NCBI GenBank assembly: GCA_944354125.1
Contig: CALVPT010000004.1
Coordinates: forward strand, 62,001 to 126,000
Reading direction: 5' to 3'
DNA length: 64,000 bases
Source of the DNA: an uncultured Clostridia bacterium
Lineage (GTDB): Bacteria > Bacillota > Clostridia > Christensenellales > Borkfalkiaceae
In this document: piece after piece, positions 58,147 through 64,000 of the stretch
Position numbering within the stretch: position 1 is the first letter of the stretch
Layout of the letters: each line of letters begins with the position of its first letter
Position numbers and translations under genes: made by a program
The notes under the pieces: model-generated
Database searches by the model: none
What the model was told of the DNA's origin: nothing
What the model saw: only the letters and a program-made list of their open reading frames with translations

Positions 58147-58975
58147 TTTAACACCTCTGTTTTTCTCGCTTCCGCGAGTATTTGTATTTGCCTTTTTCGG
58201 GCAACAGGCGGAGGTGCATAGGACGGTAAACGGAAAGCATCTTCTCAATCGGTCTGCGGAAGTCAACGGGGCAAAGCCAAAATCGTTGCGTTATACGCGT
58301 GCAAAACGGATTGTAAGCGAAAAAAGAGCCGAGCAAGGAAACTCCTTACTCAGCTCAAAAGTTGTTTCTATGGGTGTTTTCTGCGACGATTTTGCGGCCG
58401 TTGACGTCCGCGAAGGCCTATGCTACCATAGCCGACCGAAAAAGCAAATTCAAGAGGTACATGGAACGGGAATAAAGCCAATGAAAGAAAGCATTGCGCG
58501 GCGGAAAAAGCGGCAGCCGATCCCCAAGCGGGTTAGCGGGGACGGCTCCGCGCCGCCGCGCTTTCGGTTTGGTTTTCCGTGTTGTTCTTGTTTGCTTTTT
58601 CGTGGCGTGTGCTTGGCTGCGGCGAGCGAAGCGAGCCGCACTTGTCTATGCCAAGCACACGCCACGGTGCCAAATAAATTTTTCATCCTGATTTTCCTGA
58701 TTTTTGCTCTGTTTTTGCATGTCAAAACCGCCCCTTGTGAGAGCGGCTTTGCGGATGGATAAAAGTTTGAGCAAATTTATTTTGAGAGCGTTTCCAAAAC
58801 TAACTGCGATAAATAGGTGTGAGCTAATCGCAGCGGTGGAAGGGCGGTTTGTTGTTCCTCCGCTTCCACCTTTTTGATAAGTTATCATAGGATGCATTTC
58901 ATCTGTATGTTTTTGAAGTATATCATACAGAACCAATAATTTGATTTTCTGTTCAGCGTGTCTCGACATAGCATT
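58147..58975. other. 829-bp gene-free zone with a 17-bp inverted repeat
   Basis: No convincing gene. The key feature is CGTGGCGTGTGCTTGGC (58601-58617) with GCCAAGCACACGCCACG (58650-58666), a perfect 17-bp stem, holding an inner TGCGGC/GCCGCA (58618-58623 with 58635-58640). Other smaller dyads occur at about 58513-58547 and 58825-58870. GC content is far higher here than in the cargo block next to it. Candidate origin of transfer, second replication site, or structured RNA. Confidence 0.6.
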
Positions 58976-61090
58976 CTATTTTTTATTGATAATATCAATG
59001 GGCGTTTTTTTCACCAACTTAAAAACGGGTAATATCGCAGATATTGCGACTGCACCAAAACAAATTCCCAACATTGAAATAATGGACAAAAATCCAACAA
59101 TAAATAGCGGTATAAAATAAATTGTATTAAGTATCCCGCAAATGATACTGACAGCTATCAATGAAAACGAAAAATCAATTAAAGCGATTATACCGCTTTC
59201 CGTCATACAAATACATAAAATATCCTTTTTTCTTGCGCCTAACGCGCGTAAAATACCAAGTTCTTTTTTACGGCATTCAAAACTTGTATTCAAAAAATTC
59301 ATCATAAGTAAGGCCGCAAATACTGCAAATACAGTTGCTCCTATTTGAAACGGTAAAAGAAGATAGTCTCTAAAAAAATACAAAGGAGACATTAAACCAC
59401 TATAAGGCGACTGTATTTTAACTGATTTTTCCCGACCGCTTTCCTCAGTATAATTCAACTGATTGAAAAGTTTTAAGTCTGCATTCTCATTTCCACTCAA
59501 TTTTAGAACTAAACGATTTATATCGACTGAATATCCATGTAAACTTTCACTAAAACCTTTTTTTAAGTACATAAAACTAATAACCGAATTAACAGATGTA
59601 CCTACAATATCAGCATTATAAGGATCATTGGTTTTGAGGGTTTCCATACTAATATCATCGTATTGTTTATAATATTCCCTGTTCAGTTCGGTGGAAAAAA
59701 CGCCGCAGATTGTCAAGTTTCCTCGCCCTAATTTTTTTCCAATCAGTTCATCGGGCGTCTGGATGCGTATAGTTTCTCCGTTTTCTGTTTTGTAGCCAAA
59801 TCGTATAAACATATCGGCATGCATATCCGTGATCGCTACCTCGTCATAAGTTTGCGGAAGTCGACAGATATCCTTGTCTTTAAATCGTTTATCGGGTTCC
59901 AATTTAGCATCTTCATCGCCCGTTACTGAATCTATTTCGATACAGGTACTTGATGAAAGAGCAAGTCGGCAATATACGGAATTTGAGTCCTCCCTTTTGG
60001 TTTCTCCCAAATTCAACTCCGACCAATCCGCAGTAGCAACGGGAGAAATAACTGTCATCGGTTCTTTTCCGTTATTAAATTCTTTGATTATATTAAGCTG
60101 CTTTTCGGCAAACGGCAAATAATCAAGCCCATTATGACCATAATATTTATTATCTGCTTCAACAATAATCATTTGAAAATCGTTGTCACGCAGTATGGTC
60201 AGTTCGGTTCGATACTCGTTCACCATGCTTGCCGTAAATGAAAATCCGAATAACGTAAATGCCACCACTGCTAACAGTATGGATATAGCCAAACGAACGG
60301 GGTTAGAACTTAATCCATGTACCCCTATTAAAAGAGCACGTTTAAACGGCAGTTTACTCTTTATAAAATGACATTCATCAGTCGTTTTTTCATTCGGTAC
60401 TTCATTCAAATAAGAATCATTTATTATTTTTCCATCCGACAATTCAACAATTCTGTCGCCGTACCGCAATGCACTCTCATAATCATGGGAAACTACTATA
60501 ACCAACCTTTTTTCCGAAAGTTTTTTCAAAAGCTCATAAAGTTCGGCACTTGTTTTGCTGTCCAAAGCGCCGGTAGGTTCATCGGCCAAAATTATTTCCG
60601 GATTTTTTATTAGAGCACGAGCAATGGCAACACGTTGTTTCTGCCCGCCTGAAAGTTCATTAATTTTACGATTAAACAACGTGTTGCCTCGGTTATCTGT
60701 CAAATCAACTAAACGTAATACCATATCGACATCTTCACGAGTATATTTTCTGCCTTGCAATTCTAAAGCGAGTTTAATATTATCTTCCACAGAGTAAGTA
60801 TCAATTAAATTATACTCTTGAAACACAAAACCGATACAAGTATTTCTATAATTATCAAAATCCATTGCAGAAAAATTTTTGCTGGATTTTCCTTTGACAA
60901 TGATTTCTCCGTCCGTAGGTTGATCTACTCCTCCCAGTAAATTTAAAAAAGTAGACTTTCCAGAACCGCTTTTACCCAAGATGAATACAAAGCCGGTTTG
61001 ACAGAAGTTTATTGTCAAGTTATCCAATGCCGTTGTTTTTACGCCTTTGCTTGTTTCATAAATTTTAGTTAAATTCTTGACAGATAACAT
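58976..61090 (-). CDS. MacB-like ABC transporter (ATPase fused to FtsX-type permease)
   Basis: 704 residues. N-terminal ATPase (1-225): Walker [11 protein letters not shown]-loop FQEYNL, signature [15 protein letters not shown], Walker [14 protein letters not shown]-loop VVSHD. One membrane helix near 265-285, a large outside domain (about 290-590) and three helices with FtsX core near 600-700 ([14 protein letters not shown]). These act as mechanotransducers or exporters for peptides or lipoproteins. Very AT-rich. It begins 10 nt after the hydrolase gene, so the pair probably works together. Confidence 0.92.
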   Translation of the reverse strand: MLSVKNLTKIYETSKGVKTTALDNLTINFCQTGFVFILGKSGSGKSTFLNLLGGVDQPTDGEIIVKGKSSKNFSAMDFDNYRNTCIGFVFQEYNLIDTYSVEDNIKLALELQGRKYTREDVDMVLRLVDLTDNRGNTLFNRKINELSGGQKQRVAIARALIKNPEIILADEPTGALDSKTSAELYELLKKLSEKRLVIVVSHDYESALRYGDRIVELSDGKIINDSYLNEVPNEKTTDECHFIKSKLPFKRALLIGVHGLSSNPVRLAISILLAVVAFTLFGFSFTASMVNEYRTELTILRDNDFQMIIVEADNKYYGHNGLDYLPFAEKQLNIIKEFNNGKEPMTVISPVATADWSELNLGETKREDSNSVYCRLALSSSTCIEIDSVTGDEDAKLEPDKRFKDKDICRLPQTYDEVAITDMHADMFIRFGYKTENGETIRIQTPDELIGKKLGRGNLTICGVFSTELNREYYKQYDDISMETLKTNDPYNADIVGTSVNSVISFMYLKKGFSESLHGYSVDINRLVLKLSGNENADLKLFNQLNYTEESGREKSVKIQSPYSGLMSPLYFFRDYLLLPFQIGATVFAVFAALLMMNFLNTSFECRKKELGILRALGARKKDILCICMTESGIIALIDFSFSLIAVSIICGILNTIYFIPLFIVGFLSIISMLGICFGAVAISAILPVFKLVKKTPIDIINKK

Positions 61091-61100
61091 TTTTATTACC

Positions 61101-62451
61101 CTAATCTACAAGATTATCATCTTTCCATTCCAATAAAGAATGACCGATCCTTAAAGTTTTTGTGTTATTATCTAATTGATCGGCAAAGGTAACCAATCGC
61201 ATTCTATTCCCGTTATTATAGTATTCTCTACTGAATGCTACTGATGAAGCAAACCAATTTTCTTCTACTTCGATATTTTTACTCTTATATGCTTCAATAC
61301 TTTCCTCTGTAACATCTTTTAATCCTTTCCACTCTTTTGCGTCGTCATAAAAACACATTTTTTTGTTGTACCGAATATTTATGTCTTCAGCCGTATTGTT
61401 TTTTACTTTAATTGTCCATGTACTACCTTCTTTATCTACAATTGAAAGACCGAGGTATGCAGAATTAGAATAATCTGTATTCACATATGTATAATGGCTA
61501 CCATAAATATCAGCAGGCCAACATCCACCTTTCTCGCCGATTGCGTCGGTCATGTCTATGCCAGCATATTTATAAGCAGCGTACATCATCTCAGAACAAT
61601 ACCAATCCTCGCTGTTTATATCTGTATTTAATCGGTCATATGCTCCAGCATGCCAAAGATTATATTCCTTCCCTAATTGTTTATAATGGAAATATTTTAC
61701 ATCTTCTCTTTGCGCCGAAGTAACGCCTCTTACTCCCAAAATTTTAACTTGGAAGTTGACCATACGATTGTCATCTAAAAATCCGAACTGTGTTCCGCCC
61801 TTGACACAATCAATTGTTTGTATATATTCACCCTTATCGCTCTTGTGATCTAAATCATAAATACATGCGACGTGACCGATATTGTTTAGAATGGTCTGCG
61901 TCTCAAGTAAAATATCCCCTTCTTTGATAGCACCATAATAAAACATGGAGCATACGAAATCTCGTTGAAACACACTCGCTGGAGTTATCTCATCGTCATA
62001 TCCTCTATTTGCGAAATCTCTGTAAATCTCCCTATTTTTACCAGCATTACTATTGTATTTCAATATGTAATCGGCATCGGCAGATGATGAACGGGGTGCT
62101 ATGGTCAAATTTGTAGGATTCCCCGCATTTTCTATTACCGCTGCAGTGTAATCCTGTATAGTTGTCTCATAATTATAATAATTTGCACTGAAATCCTCAA
62201 TCTCACACATTTCATGGCCAGTAGCCGTTACTTTTTCTGATGCCTGATCATAATATGATTGAAAAATATCTTCATATGATAAAATTTCAATGGGCGATTT
62301 TTCAATCTGTTTTTCAGCAGCCGTTTCTGCTCTTGCTGAAATTGATATCTCCATAAACGAAACAAACACTCATAAACATACTAAGGAATATCAATAAACT
62401 AATAATAATTGTTGTACCTTTTAACTTTTTTGAAGTCTTAAAATAATTCAT
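61101..62451 (-). pseudogene. Secreted permuted NlpC/P60 (YiiX/YebB-like) cysteine hydrolase, +1 frameshift after the signal peptide
   Basis: The first frame (ATG 62451, after AAGGAGAG) gives MNYFKTSKKLKG and a long hydrophobic stretch, then reads off at 62314. Shifting by one base near 62370 joins it to the 421-residue mature part beginning SFMEISISARA|ETAAEK, a signal-peptidase site. The mature part has GDILLETQ and IGHVACIYD (His166 in the shifted-frame numbering) then WYCSEMMYAAY (Cys258): the His-before-Cys order of permuted papain-like hydrolases. A beta-rich C-terminal domain follows. The shift may be a base error, a programmed site or gene decay; I therefore list it as broken. Confidence 0.75.
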
Positions 62452-62521
62452 CGTTTTCTCTCCTTTTTTGTTAATAACATAATATTGATATATAATTCTA
62501 CGATTTTTTAAAAAACAAAAA

Positions 62522-62556
62522 AGCATAAAAGTTGTCCTTATGACATCTTTTATGCT
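62522..62556 (-). terminator. Attenuator hairpin in the cargo leader
   Basis: AGCATAAAAG (62522-62531) pairs with CTTTTATGCT (62547-62556), with a run of Ts (TTTTTTGTTTTTT) on the minus strand. It lies before the hydrolase gene and within the leader transcript, so it must be overcome for cargo expression. Confidence 0.8.
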
Positions 62557-62576
62557 TATACGCAACATGTGTACAT
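62556..62576 (-). CDS. Leader peptide MYTCCV
   Basis: Six codons (ATG TAC ACA TGT TGC GTA, stop TAA) with a strong AGGAGG site about 10 nt upstream. The stop codon touches the attenuator stem. A stalled ribosome would therefore block the terminator, as in inducible antibiotic-resistance and amino-acid operons. Tandem Cys codons hint that charging of tRNA-Cys or a drug could be the signal (inference). Confidence 0.65.
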   Translation of the reverse strand: MYTCCV

Positions 62577-62670
62577 TGGAAAACACCTCCTTTTCCGTTA
62601 AACCATCACTTTAACATTTTTTCTTTATTTCCATTCCTATTATTCAACCTAACCTGTAATCTATATTTAT

Positions 62671-62699
62671 ATATTATCACATATTTATCTCATTGTCAA
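62671..62699 (-). promoter_or_regulatory. Promoter of the cargo operon
   Basis: Minus strand TTGACA (62699-62694), 17-nt spacer, TAATAT (62676-62671). Predicted start near 62664, giving a leader of about 210 nt. Confidence 0.8.
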
Positions 62700-62980
62700 T
62701 ACTAAACAATAAAATATTTCCGCGATTTATCACAAATCGATTATTCATATAAAACACAATCCGAATCTTTGGACATCCCGAAGACATAAGGACTCGTAAA
62801 TTGCTCGTGAATACATTGTTATCGACAGATTTTCCAAGTCTTATGCTGAAAACATAGAAAAAAGCAGATTGAGGAACCCGCTCGCTCTGCTTCTTCTTTC
62901 CCCCTCGGTTCGTCCTTTTTCTCGCACTCTACGGTTATGCTTTACCGTCTTACGTTAATAATAGAGAGGCCTACAAAAAT

Positions 62981-63002
62981 GTCCATAAAAATATGTGACA
63001 GT
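62981..63002. other. attR junction of the 9-kb element
   Basis: Half-site GTCCATAAAAATATGTGACA (62981-63000) followed by core GT (63001-63002) and host sequence GTGGAAATTGG. Joined to attL it gives a near-palindromic attP centred on GT and an uninterrupted attB. Confidence 0.85.
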
Positions 63003-63630
63003 GTGGAAATTGGACCGCTTTGCGCGCAACCGTTACGATAGCGCACACTACAAAACCATACTCAAACGCAACGGCGTGAGGGTACTTTCAGCAAAGGAAA
63101 CCATTTCCGAGGGCGCGGAGGGTATCCTGCTCGAATCTATGTTGGAGGGCTATGCAGAGTACTACTCCATAGAACTCGCCGAAAAAGTTAAGCGCGGCTT
63201 GACGGAGAACGCATTGAAAGCCAAGGCAAACGGCGGAACCTGCACGTTCGGCTATACGGTTGACAGCGACAGGCACTACCAGATTGACCCGCCCGCCGCG
63301 CTCATCGTGCGCGAGGTGTTTCAGCTTTACGCCGACGGCAAGACAATGAAAGAGATTAAGGACATTTTGAACGCAAAAGGTTTGACCAACTCGCGTGGGA
63401 AAGAATTTACCTTTAACACGATACAGCGTATGCTTTCAAACCGGAAGTATATAGGCGAATATCATTTCGGCGAAGTAACAATTCCCGACTCTATGCCTGC
63501 AATCGTGGACAAGGAGCTGTTCGAGAAAGTGCAGCAAATGCTTGTCAAGAACAAGAAAGCCCCTTCGCGCCACAAAGCAGAGGACGACTACCTGCTCACC
63601 ACAAATGTAATTTACGCAAATGGACAATAA
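63003..63630 (+). pseudogene. Serine recombinase, 3' fragment
   Basis: In frame with the 5' fragment at 53742: WKLDRFARNRYDSAHYKTIL has the catalytic Arg residues, then the recombinase domain (GTCTFGYTVDSDRHYQIDPP, IKDILNAKGLTNSRGKEFTF). It diverges from family sequence after EDDYLLTT, where relatives read KLFCGxCG, and stops after seven unrelated codons. So the zinc-ribbon and later part is missing. The whole rejoined ORF would be 281 residues. Confidence 0.9.
63604..63625. other. Possible second junction in the recombinase gene
   Basis: Family similarity ends at AA (63604-63605), within the expected Lys codon. The next 20 nt, TGTAATTTACGCAAATGGAC, end in ATGGAC at the same distance from the core as in attL (53960-53979). 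This could be the left end of another element of the same kind. The other end is outside the window. Confidence 0.4.
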
Positions 63631-63668
63631 AAAAAATAAATAAAGCACGCCAATTCAATGTAAGAAAA

Positions 63669-63694
63669 AGTCGCTTGATTAAGCGGCTTTTTTT
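63669..63694 (+). terminator. Terminator downstream of the recombinase fragment
   Basis: AGTCGCTT/AAGCGGCT stem with GATT loop and seven Ts. Confidence 0.75.
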
Positions 63695-63713
63695 GTGTAT
63701 AAAGTTTTTTGTC

Positions 63714-63742
63714 TTGCCATTTTTATCGGGATGTGCTATACT
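63714..63742 (+). promoter_or_regulatory. Promoter of the right-edge gene
   Basis: TTGCCA (63714-63719), 17-nt spacer, TATACT (63737-63742), opening a long folded leader. Confidence 0.65.
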
Positions 63743-63748
63743 GTAATC

Positions 63749-63898
63749 GCCACTTAAACTTCATATTTCCATGCAATGGATACGGATAGGCATTTCGTAT
63801 CTCTATTTTCCATTGCATGGGAAGTTTGAGTGGCATCAATCGGAGATACAGATGCAGGGCGTGTCTTCGGTTGGACGCGCCCTTTAATTTTGCCCTGC
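63749..63898 (+). ncRNA. Structured leader of unknown class
   Basis: GCCACTTAAACTTC (63749-63762) pairs with GAAGTTTGAGTGGC (63821-63834), and CCATGCAATGGA (63769-63780) with TCCATTGCATGG (63809-63820). A terminator-like hairpin GGGCGTGTC/GACGCGCCC (63857-63882, then TTTAATTTT) competes with GCAGGGC/GCCCTGC (63854-63860 with 63892-63898). Two exclusive folds before a start codon look like a riboswitch or attenuator, but I cannot assign a known class. Confidence 0.5.
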
Positions 63899-63928
63899 CG
63901 AATAAAATTTGTATCAGGAGGGTAAAAA

Positions 63929-64000
63929 ATGAAAAAGAAAGTGGCTGTAATAGTATTGGCTGTTATTATGGCATTCTCTTGTTCGTTCGGGCTTACGGCC
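63929..64000 (+). CDS. Start of a secreted protein (cut by right edge)
   Basis: Twenty-four codons: MKKKVAVIVLAVIMAFSCSF then GLTA, a typical signal peptide with a basic start and hydrophobic core; the Cys could be a lipobox (AFSC) but the context is poor. AGGAGGG lies 6-7 nt before ATG. Nothing can be said about the mature protein. Confidence 0.75.
   Translation, partial: MKKKVAVIVLAVIMAFSCSFGLTA

Larger units (their letters stand above)
53960..63000. mobile_element. 9.04-kb integrative element inserted in a serine recombinase gene
   Basis: Ends are set by frame restoration of the host gene and by the paired half-sites. Gene content: large serine recombinase, small partner ORF, HUH Rep with a palindrome, HTH protein, a 0.8-kb gene-free zone, and a cargo of ABC transporter and secreted cysteine hydrolase with leader attenuator. 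All genes lie on the minus strand. No relaxase or conjugation genes are seen, so it would be an integrative, possibly mobilizable or plasmid-like, element. No target duplication beyond GT, as expected for serine integrases. Confidence 0.87.

Noticed and set aside
58450-58725. Several ORFs of 60-90 codons in the element's gene-free zone
   Set aside because: They overlap on both strands, run through the 17-bp inverted repeat, lack ribosome sites and have odd composition (runs of Arg, Lys and Gly).

Overview
This 64 kb window looks like the chromosome of an anaerobic, spore-forming member of the Clostridia (Bacillota), possibly a gut organism of the Christensenellales type; the finer placement is a guess. 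The evidence is the dnaG-rpoD-trmK-nif3-cdsZ gene order, SpoVAC and PdaB-like sporulation proteins, pyruvate formate-lyase fermentation, a T-box leader, AGGAGG-type ribosome sites and TTGACA/TATAAT promoters. From 1 to about 52.7 kb the DNA is compact, fairly GC-rich core chromosome, almost all on the minus strand. From about 52.9 kb to the right edge it is mobile DNA, with a strongly AT-rich cargo block at 59-62.7 kb.

Layout. 1-6 kb: a membrane-anchored family 3 glycosidase with swapped domain order (cut by the left edge), galactose mutarotase and an L-fucose isomerase-related protein. 6-16.7 kb: aldo/keto reductase, Lgt, T-box-controlled LeuA, a MATE exporter, a two-OB-fold SSB, a PdaB-like deacetylase, and a plus-strand group (zinc phospholipase-like protein, UMF1-type MFS carrier, two zinc-ribbon membrane paralogs). 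16.8-30 kb: one long minus-strand run that makes chorismate precursors (aroC-B-E-Q-K), followed by a FabG-like reductase, dGTPase-like protein, DnaG, RpoD, TrmK, Nif3, CdsZ, an SGNH esterase and a flavoprotein. 30-34 kb: the pyruvate formate-lyase operon (pflA, thioredoxin-like gene, pflB), in which the PFL chain is split: the cysteine-bearing body and the glycyl-radical tail are separate genes 311 bp apart. 34-52.6 kb: spoVAC, ZIP transporter, acpP, tex, two overlapping DNA-repair glycosylase-type genes, an M16 protease with a YlxY-like deacetylase, MutS2, a U32 protein, a HAD phosphatase, UvrC, and a copper module (copA with a fused C-terminal chaperone domain, and arsR).

The mobile region starts after tRNA-Ser(CGA). 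A plus-strand serine recombinase gene is cut in codon 73 by a 9.04 kb integrative element (about 53,960-63,000). Removing the insert restores the reading frame exactly (Val-Trp-Lys-Leu-Asp-Arg), and joining the two inner ends gives a near-palindromic 42-bp attP centred on GT. The element carries a large serine recombinase, a small partner ORF, an HUH rolling-circle Rep followed by a large nested palindrome, an HTH protein, and an AT-rich cargo operon: a secreted permuted NlpC/P60-like cysteine hydrolase (frameshifted after its signal peptide as read here) and a MacB-like ABC transporter. The cargo sits behind a leader peptide and attenuator. The same host recombinase gene is cut again at 63,605, suggesting a second element that runs off the right edge.

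The most interesting points are the split PFL, the base-level reconstruction of the nested serine-integrase insertion, the attenuator-controlled cargo, and a CopA whose normally invariant DKTGT motif reads DKTAT.
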